Source: JACKBJ01 sp964549495
GTDB taxonomy: Bacteria > Chloroflexota > Anaerolineae > Epilineales > Epilineaceae
DNA: 64,000 bases
Assembly: GCA_964549495.1 (NCBI GenBank)
Contig: CAZJWJ010000003.1
Coordinates: 26,745 to 90,744 of the forward strand
Reading direction: 5' to 3'
Shown here in pieces: positions 8,407-17,904 of the stretch. Position 1 is the stretch's first letter; each line of letters begins with the position of its first letter. The translations under genes and the position numbers were made by a program. The notes below the pieces were generated by a model. The model was not told where the DNA came from, ran no database searches, and worked only from the letters and a program-made list of their open reading frames with translations.

Positions 8407-9486
8407 ATGGAACGCGCTCGAGGGGTAAATCGCATGCAGGACGGAGCCGATAGGCGATCCACCGGCGGCAGCCTCGACCCGGCGAGGCTGGGCGAGTCGG
8501 CGGTCGAAGGCTATTGTGAAGTACTGGAGATCGAGCCGGATCGCCGCAGCCCGAGGCCCGGCGGCTTCGTCTGGCGTCCCTGCTCGGTGGAGCAGGAGCT
8601 CTGGGCCGTGCCGCGCATGTCGGGCCGGCCCGCCAGCGGACAGCGCGTGGTCGCTCGCTGCCGGTTGGACGTGGATCCCCAGCGAGCCCGCACCGCCATC
8701 GCCCGGCTGGACGCGCTCAACCGACGCAGCTTGCTGGCCGCGTGGATCGAAGACCCGGAGGCTGCCGGACTGGCTCTGGTCTCGACGACCTGGCTGGAGG
8801 CCGAGTCCTCGCGCTGGCGAGAGCTCTGGTGGATCCTGGCCGCCACCCTGCAGTTGGTGCAGGCCGAGCACATGGCCGCCGAGCTCGGCGACCCGATCGA
8901 GGCCGCGGGTGCCCGCAATGCACGAGCGGCGCGCAACAACCCCAGCCTGGCCTTGGCCGGAGACATCCTGGCTGCGGGCCGCAGTCAAGCCTGCCCCCTG
9001 CGCGCCGCGGACTTCTCGGCGGCAGCCTTCCAAGAACCAGGTGATTGGCTGCTGCCCAGCGCCGACGAGCGCGGCCTGGGGGCGCTGATCCCGCTCGATC
9101 CGCAGATGCCGGCCAGCGAGTTCATGCAGGCCGCCCGCGAAACGGGCGGCGAGACGCCGGCGGCCGTGCTTCGTCTGGATGCCACCGCGCGCCATCCGGA
9201 GGTCGGCAGCGGGCTGGCGGTCTTGCTGCGCCTTCCCTCGGGCCTGGCCGGCGATGCATCGGTAGCGCGGGCCGCACGGCTCAACCGGGCCGAGCTCGAA
9301 CAACCTGGCGCGGCCAGTCAGCTGGGTGCCTGGCTATCCGACGCGCGCGGGCTCGTGTGGTCGGCATTCCTGCCCTCGCTCTTGTGGCTCGAGATGGAGC
9401 CGACGGATCGGCGGCCGGCCTTGCACGGACTGCTGACCGACCTGGCCCGGCGCACGGTCTGGGCTGCAGCGCAGCTGGAGTCGTAG
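8407..9486 (+). CDS. conserved-looking protein of unknown function, paired with a WYL regulator
   Basis: A 359-residue soluble protein; starts at 8395 or 8434 are also possible. I do not recognise the family. Two halves have similar texture: an alpha/beta part with RVVARCRLDVDP and ARLDALNRRSLLAAW near residues 80-115, a helix-rich middle, and a second segment with AVLLRLPSGL and ARAARLNRAELEQPGAASQLGAW near 280-315. The repeated pattern of a strand, then R-LN/AR and a helix suggests an internal duplication. No signal peptide, membrane helix or catalytic motif is evident. Its stop is 3 nt from the start of the WYL gene, so the two are co-transcribed and the protein may be a partner or target of that regulator. 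Confidence 0.6.
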   Translation: MERARGVNRMQDGADRRSTGGSLDPARLGESAVEGYCEVLEIEPDRRSPRPGGFVWRPCSVEQELWAVPRMSGRPASGQRVVARCRLDVDPQRARTAIARLDALNRRSLLAAWIEDPEAAGLALVSTTWLEAESSRWRELWWILAATLQLVQAEHMAAELGDPIEAAGARNARAARNNPSLALAGDILAAGRSQACPLRAADFSAAAFQEPGDWLLPSADERGLGALIPLDPQMPASEFMQAARETGGETPAAVLRLDATARHPEVGSGLAVLLRLPSGLAGDASVARAARLNRAELEQPGAASQLGAWLSDARGLVWSAFLPSLLWLEMEPTDRRPALHGLLTDLARRTVWAAAQLES

Positions 9487-9489
9487 CCG

Positions 9490-10500
9490 GTGGCCGGTTC
9501 GCGCAAGCGCGCCGAACGGCTGATCGCCATCGAGCATCTGCTGCTGCGGCATCCGCGGGGACTCCAGCGGGCCCAGATCGCCCGGCGGCTATGCGTGCAC
9601 CGATCGACCATCGGTCGCGACGTCGATGAGATCGGTCAGCGCGTACCGATCTGGGAGGACGGTGAGGGGCGATTGGGCATCGACCGGCGCCACTACTTGA
9701 CCGAGCTGCGCCTGACCCAGGACGAGTGCATGGCCGTGCATCTGGCCACGCGGCTCTTGGCCAGCCGCAGCGACGAGCGCAACCCGCACGCCGCATCGGC
9801 GGTCCGAAAGCTGTCGGAGGCCTTGGAGGGGCTCGCGCCGGCCTTCTCGAGTCACGTGGCTCGAACCGCCGACGACTTGGACGGTCCGGACAAGCGTCAG
9901 GACCTGGCCTATCTCACCGCGCTCGAGACGCTGACCGAAGCCTGGTCGAGCGGGCGGCGGGTGGCCATCGTCTATCAGAGCGAACCGGATCGGCAAAGCG
10001 ACTACGAGCTCGAACCCTGGTTCATCGAGCCCTACGCCGCCGGCCGCAGCACCTACGTCATCGGCCGGCTCCTGCCCCCCGACGAAGCTCGCTTGCTCAA
10101 GGTAGAACGCATTCGCAGGGCGCGCTTGCTCGACCGTTCCTACTCGGCGCCGCCGAGGCTGGAGCCGACCGAGCTCTTCGCCCCGGCCTGGGGTGCCTGG
10201 CTGGGGAATCGTGAACGGGTCACCGTGCGGCTGCGCTTCTTGCCCCGGATCGCCCACCGCGTGCTCGAGACGCAGTGGCACCCCAGCGAGCGCGTGAAGG
10301 AATGCGATGACGGTGGCATCGAGTGGGAGGCGGAGGTGGCCGAGTGGCGCGAGATGCTCCCTTGGATCTTGGGCTGGGGTCACTTGGTCGAGGCCCTCGA
10401 CCCGGCCGACTTGCGATGCGAAGTTGCGCGGCACGCTCGACGCATGGTCGAGCGCTATGCTGAGGTGCGCTCGGAGCCGCTGGTCGGTGCCGAGCTGTGA
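9490..10500 (+). CDS. WYL-domain transcriptional regulator
   Basis: A 336-residue protein from GTG 9490. Residues about 8-60 form a winged HTH of the DeoR/HTH_11 type (RLIAIEHLLLRHPRGLQ, RRLCVHRSTIGRDVDEI). A WYL ligand-sensing module follows around 150-235 (YELEPWFIEPYAAGRSTYVIGRL, LKVERIRRARLL), then a C-terminal WCX-like extension ending at about 325. WYL regulators bind nucleic acids or nucleotides and often control DNA-damage, phage-defence or CRISPR loci, but no such locus is seen here. It starts 3 nt after the upstream unknown gene, which makes that gene its most likely functional partner. The effector is unknown. Confidence 0.85.
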   Translation: MAGSRKRAERLIAIEHLLLRHPRGLQRAQIARRLCVHRSTIGRDVDEIGQRVPIWEDGEGRLGIDRRHYLTELRLTQDECMAVHLATRLLASRSDERNPHAASAVRKLSEALEGLAPAFSSHVARTADDLDGPDKRQDLAYLTALETLTEAWSSGRRVAIVYQSEPDRQSDYELEPWFIEPYAAGRSTYVIGRLLPPDEARLLKVERIRRARLLDRSYSAPPRLEPTELFAPAWGAWLGNRERVTVRLRFLPRIAHRVLETQWHPSERVKECDDGGIEWEAEVAEWREMLPWILGWGHLVEALDPADLRCEVARHARRMVERYAEVRSEPLVGAEL

Positions 10501-10623
10501 TCGATCTCACAGCCAAGCTGTGACGGCCGTCACCTTCATGTCGGCCGGGCTGGGCTATCCTCGAGGAGTCGAAGGGCAGTACAGAACGGCCCTGCCCGCG
10601 GAATACTGAACAGGAGCCTTGAA

Positions 10624-10782
10624 ATGTTGACCCCGGACATCAACAGCCGCATCCTCGAGTTGCATTACCTGGGCGCGCGCGGCGTCGGACCTGCGGGGCG
10701 CCATCCCGGCCAAGGGATCTCGCGCCCGCGGCGAATGCGGCGCTTCGGGCTCGCCTTGCGTCGCCGGAGTGGCAAGCGCTGA
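10624..10782 (+). CDS. 52-residue basic small protein
   Basis: An ATG frame with a textbook AGGAG 7 nt upstream and a strong intrinsic terminator 47 nt after its stop, so it looks like a small, independently expressed gene. The N-terminus (MLTPDINSRILELHYL) can form an amphipathic helix. The C-terminal half is rich in Arg, Gly and Pro and ends in RRRSGKR, giving a high positive charge. It has no membrane segment and no Cys pair. Function is unknown; nucleic-acid binding or membrane interaction are only guesses from charge. A frameshift in an originally different C-terminus cannot be excluded. Confidence 0.5.
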   Translation: MLTPDINSRILELHYLGARGVGPAGRHPGQGISRPRRMRRFGLALRRRSGKR

Positions 10783-10828
10783 GGGCACGTCAAGCCGAGC
10801 CGATGCGGGCGAATTCGGATAGACGGAA

Positions 10829-10866
10829 CGAAGGGGTGGTCGACATGGCCACCCCTTCGTGCTTTC
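10829..10866 (+). terminator. intrinsic terminator after the 52-residue gene
   Basis: A perfect 11-bp stem (10829-10839 with 10849-10859) closes a 9-nt loop and is followed by a T-rich TGCTTT tail. The next gene starts 157 bases further on, so this ends the small-protein transcript. Confidence 0.75.
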
Positions 10867-11022
10867 CTGGCGCAACCCCGGATAGCGATCGCGCATGTCA
10901 AGGCATCACTTGTCCCGGTCACCGGCAGGCGGTTTAATGGCCTGCTGGTGATCGCGGCGTTCCGTTCGGTGGTCGTGTCCGGAGCGTAGACAAGGCGAGC
11001 ATGGACCCGAGGAGACGCAGCG

Positions 11023-13495
11023 GTGCAAGAATCGGAGCGAGACGCAGAACCGGGCGGAGATGGTGGCCGCTGGCCGCCGACAGTGCAGTCCTTGCCTGCC
11101 GACTCCCTGCGGAGACTTGTCGATCCGGAGGCCTTGGATTTCGAGGACACCACGACACTGCCAGATCGGGACGACCACCTCGGCCAGGCTCGGGTCGAGG
11201 AGGCCCTCGCCTTGTCTGTGGGCATGGTTGGCGAGGGCTACAACGTCTACGTGCTGGGTGCAGAGGGTAGCGGCCGGCATCGCTTGGTACGCCGTGCCTT
11301 CGAACAGGCGGCAGCCGGGCGCAGGCCACCGCCCGATCTGTGCTACGTGCACAATTTCGAAGCACCGCACCAACCTCGGCTGATCGAGCTGCCAGCGGGC
11401 ATGGGCCGGCGCTTCGAGTCCGACATGGCAAACCTGGTCGAGGAGCTGGCCAACCTGCTTCCGGGGATCTTCGAGACCGAAGACTATCACCAGCGCCGTC
11501 AAGCCCTCGAGACGGTCTTCGAGAAGCGGCATGCCGAGGCCTTGAGTCAGTTGCAGGACGAGGCCGAGTCGCGGGGACTTGCGATGGTCCACTCCTCCAT
11601 GGGGCTGGTCTTCGCTCCGATGCGCGATGGCGAGGTCTTGAACCCCGAAGCCTTCTCGCAGTTGCCGGACGCCGAGAAGGAGCGCATCGCCTCCGAGATC
11701 CAGGCCATGCAAGCCTTGCTGCAACGAGTCCTCCGTCAACGGCCACGCTGGCAGCGCGAGATGCGCGAGCAACTGCGCAAGCTCGATCGCGAGGTGACCG
11801 ATCAGGCCCTGTCGCATCTCATCAATGATCTGCGCGAAAGCTACGCGGGCCGAGCAGAGCTGAGCGGACACCTCCAAGCCGTTCAGCGCAGCATCATCGA
11901 GGAGGCACCGGCCATCATTGCCGCCGGCCAGGGCGACGAGGAGGCCATCGGTCGGGGAGGGGGAGTCGGCGGGGCCGGCCTCCACCGCTATCGCGTCAAC
12001 GTGCTGGTCGACAATGGTCAGGGTCAAGGCGCGCCGGTCTGCTACGAAGACCACCCGACCCTGGCCAACCTGGTCGGGCGCGTGGAGCATCGCGCGCAGA
12101 TGGGCGCGCTCTTCACGGACTTCAGCCTGATCAAGCCGGGCATCCTGCATCGAGCGACGGGCGGCTACCTGATCCTGGATGCGATGCGCCTGCTGCACGA
12201 GCCCTTGGCCTGGGAGGCGCTCAAGCGAGCCCTGTCCTCCGGTGAAATCAGGATCGAGGCGCCAGGCGAGGCCCTGGGCTTGATCAGCACCGTGTCCCTC
12301 GAGCCCGAACCAGCACGGCTGGACGTCAAGCTGGCACTGATCGGGGACCGCCATGTCTACTACCTGCTCTGCGCCTTGGACCCGGACTTCGAGAGACACT
12401 TCAAGGTGGCGGCCGATTTCGACGACAGCCTACCCCGTGCCGATGGTGGAGAGCGGCGCTATGCTCGCCTGGCGGCGGCGGTCGCCCGGGAGACCGGCCT
12501 GCCAGCTTTCGATCGCGGAGCTGTCGCCCGCTTGATCGAGGAGGCCTCGCGCGAAGCGGGCGACGCGCTCAAGCTATCGACGCGAGTCGAAGGTCTGGTC
12601 GAGCGCATGCGGGAGGCCGCCTGGTGGGCAGCGCGGAAGCGAGCGGTCACTCGCGTCACCGCGGAGGATGTCGAAGCGGCCATCGCCGGTCAGGAGGCGC
12701 GAACCGGCCGGCACCGCGATCGGCTGTTGGAAAGCATGCGCCGCGGCGAGATTCTGATCGAGACCGAGGGCGGCCGGCGAGGACAGGTCAATGGCTTGTC
12801 GGTCTATCAGCTCGGTCGAACGATCTTCGGGCGACCCAGCCGGATCACGGCGCGGGTGCATCTGGGCAAGGGCCAGGTGATCGACATCGAACGCGAGGTC
12901 GAGTTGGGTGGACCGCTGCATAGCAAGGGGGGTGCTGATCCTGTCGGCGTTTCTGGCCGCGCGCTATGCTTCGGATCATCCGCTATCGCTCTCGGCCAGC
13001 CTGGTCTTCGAGCAATCCTACGGTGGCGTCGACGGCGACAGTGCCTCTTCGGCCGAACTCTATGCCCTACTCTCCGCGCTGGGCGAGCTTCCGATCGATC
13101 AGGGCATCGCGGTGACGGGCTCGGTCAGCCAACACGGCGAGGTGCAGCCCATCGGCGGCGTGAACCAGAAGATCGAAGGCTTCTTCGAGCTCTGCAACAC
13201 TCGCGGCCTGACCGGCACCCAAGGCGTGTTGATCCCCGATGCCAATCGAGAGCACTTGATGCTGCGCCGCGAGGTGATCGAAGCCGTGGCCGAGGGTCGC
13301 TTTCACGTCTGGCCGGTGCGGCACGTCGATCAAGGGATCCAACACCTGACCGGAGTGCCAGCCGGTCGTTCGGATGCGGATGGTCGCTTTCCATCGGACA
13401 GCGTCAACGGTCGTGTGGCGGCGCGACTGGCTGATCTTGCCGCGAAGGCCCGCGAGGCAGAGCGGCCCTCGCAGCGGGATCACGCCCCGAGCTGA
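11023..13495 (+). pseudogene. Lon-like AAA protease (LonH/YcbZ type) with a frameshift
   Basis: GTG at 11023 has GAGGAG 8 nt upstream. The first frame gives an AAA_32-type ATPase region with a degenerate P-loop (GAEGSGRH: Arg where Lys is usual), a long helical insertion, KPGILHRATGGYLILD and a Lon-type linker to ELGGPLHSKG. At a run of six G (12927-12932) the frame is lost. The other frame continues exactly as expected (GVLILSAFL) through the S16 protease domain to 13495, with the catalytic Ser in GDSAS (codon 13040) and Lys in VNQKIEGF (codon 13169). Removing one G joins both parts into a protein of about 823 residues. Either a homopolymer error, a real null mutation or a slippage site; error is likeliest because both halves are well preserved. 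Confidence 0.8.
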
Positions 13496-13530
13496 TCCGA
13501 ACCACGACCGATACCCCAAAGGAAGCGACG

Positions 13531-15762
13531 ATGAGCGAGCAGGACGGCGAGCGCATCGCCGATGGCCCCTCACCGGATCCCGAACTGGTGCGCATATCGG
13601 ATCTCGGTGCCTTGCGCCGCATCGAGGACCCGCGGATCTCGCCGGATGGCCGGCAGGTGGCCTGCCTGCTGCGGGAGATCGACCTGGAGGGCAATGCCTA
13701 CCGGACATCGATCCACCTCTTCGATGCCGAGGGAGGTCGCGGCCGGCGCTTGACGGCCGGGCCTCGCGACGCGGCGCCACGCTGGTCACCCGATGGGCGG
13801 CAAATCGCCTTCGAACGGCGGCCGGAAGAGGGCAAGCCTCAGGTCCACGTCATCGCCATCGACGGTGGCGAGGCCCGGCCCATCACCGCCATGAAGCTGG
13901 GCGCCCGGGCAGCGCGCTTGTCGCCGGATGGCCGGTGGCTGGCCTTCCTGTCGCCCAGCAGCGAGCTGGAGCGACAGGTCGAGGACCGCCTGCCGACCGA
14001 CGACCAGGCGATGGCGGACGAGCTGACCGAGCGCGCCGAGGAGGCATCGCGGCAGGATCCTCGGGTGATCGAGCGCCTTCCCTATCGAAGTGGCACCCGT
14101 TACATCGAGCGCGAAGACCACATCTACGTGGTCGAGCTCCCGGAGCTGGACGGAGAGGGTCTGGCGCCGCCGGGGTCTGCCAGACCGGAGGGCCCGCCGC
14201 GTCCGCGGCGGCTCACCGGAGGAGAGGGCAGCTACGCAATCGCGGACTGGTCGTCGGACGGCCAATGGATCTACGGCTGGGGTCTGATCGACTACGATGC
14301 CAACGATCGCTTCGGCGCGGGAGAGGTCTTGGCATTTCCAGCCCGGGACGGGGCTCCACGTCGGTTGAGCCGCGAGGACGAACGCTGTGGCATGCCGCTG
14401 CCCTCGCCCTGCGGACGCTACCTGGCATGGACACGCTCGCCGAAGGACCGCAGCTTTTCCATCGGCAACCACTTGGTGGTGGTCGAGATCGGGCAGGTCC
14501 TGGAGGTGTCGGCCGATGGTGACGACCCTGCCCATCTGCCCTGCGAGCTGCCGGCGGTGGCCACAAGCGCGGCCTTCGACCGCGTCGTCGAAGGCTTTGC
14601 GTGGTCTTCCGAGGGCGATGCCCTGATCTTGCGCTGCCCCGACCGGGGTGCCATGCGGCTCTTCCGCTTCGATCTGGCCGCCGCGCTCGATGCGGCCGAC
14701 ACGCTCGAGATCGACCTGGATGACCGGGCCTGGCCCCGGCCGGACGAGCGTCCGGAGGTGGCCCATGTGGAGCCGATCGGTGCCTTCGATCACGCCGATC
14801 GTTATGTCACCGCCTGTGACGTCGCCGGCTGCAGGCTGGCAGCCTGCGTCTCGAGCCCGTCACATCCGGCCGATCTCTTCACGCTCGCGCTCGACCCGAA
14901 GGGCCGCACCGCAGAGGGAGCGGAACCGCAGCGGCTCACGGCGGTCGCGGGTTCCTATCTCGCTTCGCGCACCCTGGCCCGCACGGAGGAGATCTGGTTC
15001 GATGCGCCCGACGGACATCCCGTGCAGGGCTGGCTGATCCGCCCGCCCATCGAGAGCGAGGCCGGTCGGCCCGTGCCCTTGATCCTGGAGATCCACGGCG
15101 GGCCGCATTCCATGTGGGGTCCGGGCGAGCCGAGCATGTGGCACGAGTTCCAGGCGCTGGCCGCGCGCGGCAACGCCATCTTCTACTGCAACCCTCGGGG
15201 CTCGGATGGCTACGGTCGGCGCCATCGCCTGGCCATTCACAATCGCTGGGGGTTGGCCGAGGAAGGCGACTTCTTGGCCGGCCTGGATGCCGCGCTGGCT
15301 CGCGGCGGCCTGGACGGCCAGCGCGTGGGCGTCACCGGCGGCTCCTACGGTGGCTACATGACCGCCTGGCTGATCGGCCGGCACCAGCGATTCCGGGCCG
15401 CCGTCAGCCAGCGCGGCGTCTACGATCTGGTCAGCTTCGCCGGCACGACCGACATCCCCACCTTCACCGAGCAGATCTTCGAGACCGGTTTCTGGAAGGA
15501 ACCCGAGCGGCTCTGGCGCCACTCGCCCTTGGCCCACGTCGCCGACATTCGGACGCCGCTCTTGATCCTACACGCCGAGCAGGACTACCGCGTGCCCATC
15601 GCCGGCGCCGAGCAGCTCTTCGCGGCCCTCAAGCGCCTGGGCCGGGTCGTCCGCCTGGTGCGCTACCCGCGCGAAGGCCACGAGCTCTCCCGCTCGGGCG
15701 AGCCCAAGCACCGCGTCGATCGGCTCGAGCGCATGCTGGCCTGGTTCGACGAGCATCTCTGA
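13531..15762 (+). CDS. S9-family prolyl oligopeptidase / acylaminoacyl peptidase
   Basis: A 743-residue serine peptidase. An N-terminal beta-propeller of WD40/PD40-like repeats runs to about residue 430 (RISPDGRQVACLL, APRWSPDGRQIAFE, DWSSDGQWIYGW). The C-terminal alpha/beta hydrolase has the nucleophile Ser605 in GGSYGGYM, Asp685 in AEQDYRVP and His717 in EGHELSR. The propeller normally gates access, limiting substrates to short peptides or N-acyl amino acids. There is no signal peptide, so the enzyme is cytoplasmic. ATG has AAGGAAG 6-7 nt upstream and starts 35 nt after the Lon-like gene, so both may belong to a peptide-turnover operon. Confidence 0.9.
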   Translation: MSEQDGERIADGPSPDPELVRISDLGALRRIEDPRISPDGRQVACLLREIDLEGNAYRTSIHLFDAEGGRGRRLTAGPRDAAPRWSPDGRQIAFERRPEEGKPQVHVIAIDGGEARPITAMKLGARAARLSPDGRWLAFLSPSSELERQVEDRLPTDDQAMADELTERAEEASRQDPRVIERLPYRSGTRYIEREDHIYVVELPELDGEGLAPPGSARPEGPPRPRRLTGGEGSYAIADWSSDGQWIYGWGLIDYDANDRFGAGEVLAFPARDGAPRRLSREDERCGMPLPSPCGRYLAWTRSPKDRSFSIGNHLVVVEIGQVLEVSADGDDPAHLPCELPAVATSAAFDRVVEGFAWSSEGDALILRCPDRGAMRLFRFDLAAALDAADTLEIDLDDRAWPRPDERPEVAHVEPIGAFDHADRYVTACDVAGCRLAACVSSPSHPADLFTLALDPKGRTAEGAEPQRLTAVAGSYLASRTLARTEEIWFDAPDGHPVQGWLIRPPIESEAGRPVPLILEIHGGPHSMWGPGEPSMWHEFQALAARGNAIFYCNPRGSDGYGRRHRLAIHNRWGLAEEGDFLAGLDAALARGGLDGQRVGVTGGSYGGYMTAWLIGRHQRFRAAVSQRGVYDLVSFAGTTDIPTFTEQIFETGFWKEPERLWRHSPLAHVADIRTPLLILHAEQDYRVPIAGAEQLFAALKRLGRVVRLVRYPREGHELSRSGEPKHRVDRLERMLAWFDEHL

Positions 15763-15830
15763 TCGCTCGGCCGATCCTCTCTGTGCGCTGTCAGAGAGTG
15801 TCTTGCGTGCTTGGCTCTCCATGGTGCCGC

Positions 15831-16904
15831 TCAGGGCTCTCGCACGCAGCGGTGGCTGTGCCGGGGGTTTCCGCCCAGCTTGTAGCTGGCATTGACCGTG
15901 CCGTTGAAAGCCACGAAATAACCGCGTGATTCGGACTGCTCGTCGGCGGTCCAGTAGTAGATCGCCGGCTGGTCGGTCGCCCAGAGCGGGGATTCCTTGT
16001 CGGGCCGAATCCGGCAGTCGACCTGCCGGCCCAGTTCGCCCTGCCAGTGGCAGCCAGCGTTCTGGCCATGGCGACCCAAGGACCGGACCAGTTCGTCGGT
16101 GGTCGGCATGCGCCAGATTTCCTGGGCCGTCTGTGAGAGCACCAGGCCGTCTTCATCGAGGTAGCGGCAGAGATTGTTACGCTGCATGTCCTGCTGGTCG
16201 GCATAGGCGATCTCGCCGTCCTCTAGATGTCCATACCCGGGCTTGTCGTCCATCCCGATCGGCGGGACGCCATAGAGTGCGATAGCGTGCCAGGATGGAA
16301 AGCCTCCCCAGCTCTGGCGCCAGTTCCAGCCCGGCCCTTCCGGAGCCCAGATCAAGTCGACCCCGTTGCCCTCGATTCGGCGAACGGACCGGTCGCCGTC
16401 GTCCTGGCGCGAGAGCACCACCGGCAGCATGACGCTGGAGACGCCGGCGAAGATGAGGATCGGGCCGCCGATGGCCAGGATGTAGCGCCACTGGCGGCGC
16501 CACCACGGTCCTGTGGCTGGCCGGCGCGGACCGTATCGCCTTCGTCGCATGAATCCCTCAGCGATGAAAGCCGCGCCGAGGGCTGCGATTCCGACCGCGA
16601 GGATGGTGGCCGGACCCGAGAAGAAGAAGGCGGCGAAGATGCCGACGAAGGCGATGACGACACCGCCGGCCAGCGGGAATCGAAAGGCCAGGAGCGTGGG
16701 TAGCAAGGTGATCGCCAAGGGAGCCAGGTAGACCACGCGGTTGGTCCAGGATCCCCACCAGCCCTCATGGTACATCTCTCCGGCGCTCCAGTAGGCCCAG
16801 AGCCAGACCATGGCGATCATGGCCAGGGAGGCCAGATGACCGAACCAGCGGACGAAGCGTTCGATCCTGCTCTCCGTCTCGCGGCTCGCGTTCGATTCGG
16901 CCAT
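15831..16904 (-). CDS. multi-pass membrane protein with a C-terminal DUF1566-like domain
   Basis: A 357-residue protein; ATG 16904 is preferred over the in-frame GTG 16910 because AGGGGGAG lies 5 nt before it. About four hydrophobic segments occupy residues 25-115, with a fifth at about 145-165 after a basic stretch (RRRRYGPRRP). The remainder is a folded extracytoplasmic region. Its end matches the DUF1566/Lcl pattern: EIWRMPTTDEL, a Trp-containing YYWTADE strand, RGYFVAFNG and a final HRCVRE. This fold occurs in exported proteins of unknown role, often with Cys pairs. It is convergent with the peptidase gene, whose stop lies 68 nt away. No enzyme activity can be assigned. Confidence 0.65.
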   Translation of the reverse strand: MAESNASRETESRIERFVRWFGHLASLAMIAMVWLWAYWSAGEMYHEGWWGSWTNRVVYLAPLAITLLPTLLAFRFPLAGGVVIAFVGIFAAFFFSGPATILAVGIAALGAAFIAEGFMRRRRYGPRRPATGPWWRRQWRYILAIGGPILIFAGVSSVMLPVVLSRQDDGDRSVRRIEGNGVDLIWAPEGPGWNWRQSWGGFPSWHAIALYGVPPIGMDDKPGYGHLEDGEIAYADQQDMQRNNLCRYLDEDGLVLSQTAQEIWRMPTTDELVRSLGRHGQNAGCHWQGELGRQVDCRIRPDKESPLWATDQPAIYYWTADEQSESRGYFVAFNGTVNASYKLGGNPRHSHRCVREP

Positions 16905-16935
16905 GCTCACTCCCCCTGCACAACCCGATTCGGCC

Positions 16936-17904
16936 TCAAGGCCGATCGCAAAGCTCGCGGTAGTTGCAGCCGGCGCAGATGGCCAGGCCTTGCTCGTCGG
17001 CCTCCACCATCGGGAAGCTCCGGGGATCGCCGGTCGAGAGATCGGCGTCGAAATGCAGCGCTCGCATGCTGTCGATGGAGGTCTGGACCCGGCCGGCCAT
17101 GGCTTCGATCTGCGCCATGTCGAAGCGGTGCAGCTCCAGCTCGCGGTCGCGAAGGTAGGCCAAGACGCAGGTGACGTCCTCGGGCACGACGCCCCATTCG
17201 TTCATGGCGTAGAGCACGTAGACCTGCAGCTGGTGGCTGTCCAGGGCCCGCTTGCGCCCGGTCTTCCAGTCGAAGATCCACAGGCCGGGCATGCCGGTCT
17301 CCGGGTCGACGGCCTCCATGGCGAAGTCGGGCACGGCATAGACCGGCACGCCGTCCACCGGGAAGGTGCCCATCTGCTCGACGGCCATGTAGTCCTGCGG
17401 GTCCGCCTCGCGCACCGGCTCTAGCTGGGGCATCTCAAAAAACGCGTCGATGCAGGTCTCGACCGTCTCGACGAAGCGCTTGCCATAGCTCGCGGCCTGG
17501 CCCGAGTCCTCGTCGGCGTCCGCCTCGCGGTAGTAATGCTCGGCCAGGCGGGTGCTGCCCTTGGAGGGCGGCCAGAAGCGACCGTCGGCCAGGGCGTCGC
17601 GCGAGTCGCGCCAGGCCCCACGCAGATGCTCGACCGCCATCGATTTGACCATTTGCGGCACCGGCATCTGCCCGCGCGCCTTGGCCTCGAACCAGCCGCC
17701 GATGCTGTCGTGCACGATGCTTCCGGCGAGCATGGGCATCCGGGTCATCTTCTTGAGCCGATAGGCATGCCTGCGCGCCGCCTCGGCCGAATGATCCCAG
17801 CCCAGCCAGGACAGATAGTAGTCGTGGTAGTAATGCCGCCGGCAGCGCCGGAAGGTCCCGGCGCGCGAGACCGACCAGGAGAGCTGGTGCTGAATGCGGG
17901 CCAC
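16936..17904 (-). CDS. stand-alone PD-(D/E)XK nuclease with Fe-S cysteines (Cas4/RecB-like)
   Basis: A 322-residue nuclease from GTG 17904 with GAGGAG 6 nt upstream. It starts with SVSRAGTFRRCRRHYYHDYY, carrying Cys21, and has GSIVHDSIGGWFEA, then the active-site core PDFAMEAVD and FDWKTGRK. It ends with CAGCNYRELC, a C-x2-C-x5-C set (Cys310, 313, 319). Together with Cys21 this forms the four-Cys Fe-S signature of Cas4, AddB and Dna2 nucleases. Such enzymes trim DNA ends with 5'-3' polarity. No cas genes or helicase lie nearby, so a role in general DNA repair is more likely than CRISPR adaptation. Its stop is 31 nt from the start of the downstream DUF1566-like gene. Confidence 0.82.
   Translation of the reverse strand: MARIQHQLSWSVSRAGTFRRCRRHYYHDYYLSWLGWDHSAEAARRHAYRLKKMTRMPMLAGSIVHDSIGGWFEAKARGQMPVPQMVKSMAVEHLRGAWRDSRDALADGRFWPPSKGSTRLAEHYYREADADEDSGQAASYGKRFVETVETCIDAFFEMPQLEPVREADPQDYMAVEQMGTFPVDGVPVYAVPDFAMEAVDPETGMPGLWIFDWKTGRKRALDSHQLQVYVLYAMNEWGVVPEDVTCVLAYLRDRELELHRFDMAQIEAMAGRVQTSIDSMRALHFDADLSTGDPRSFPMVEADEQGLAICAGCNYRELCDRP

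Noticed and set aside
7123..9303. 726-codon minus-strand frame containing deoC
   Set aside because: Only the part from 8208 is deoC; upstream residues overlap the unknown plus-strand gene and lack any ribosome site.
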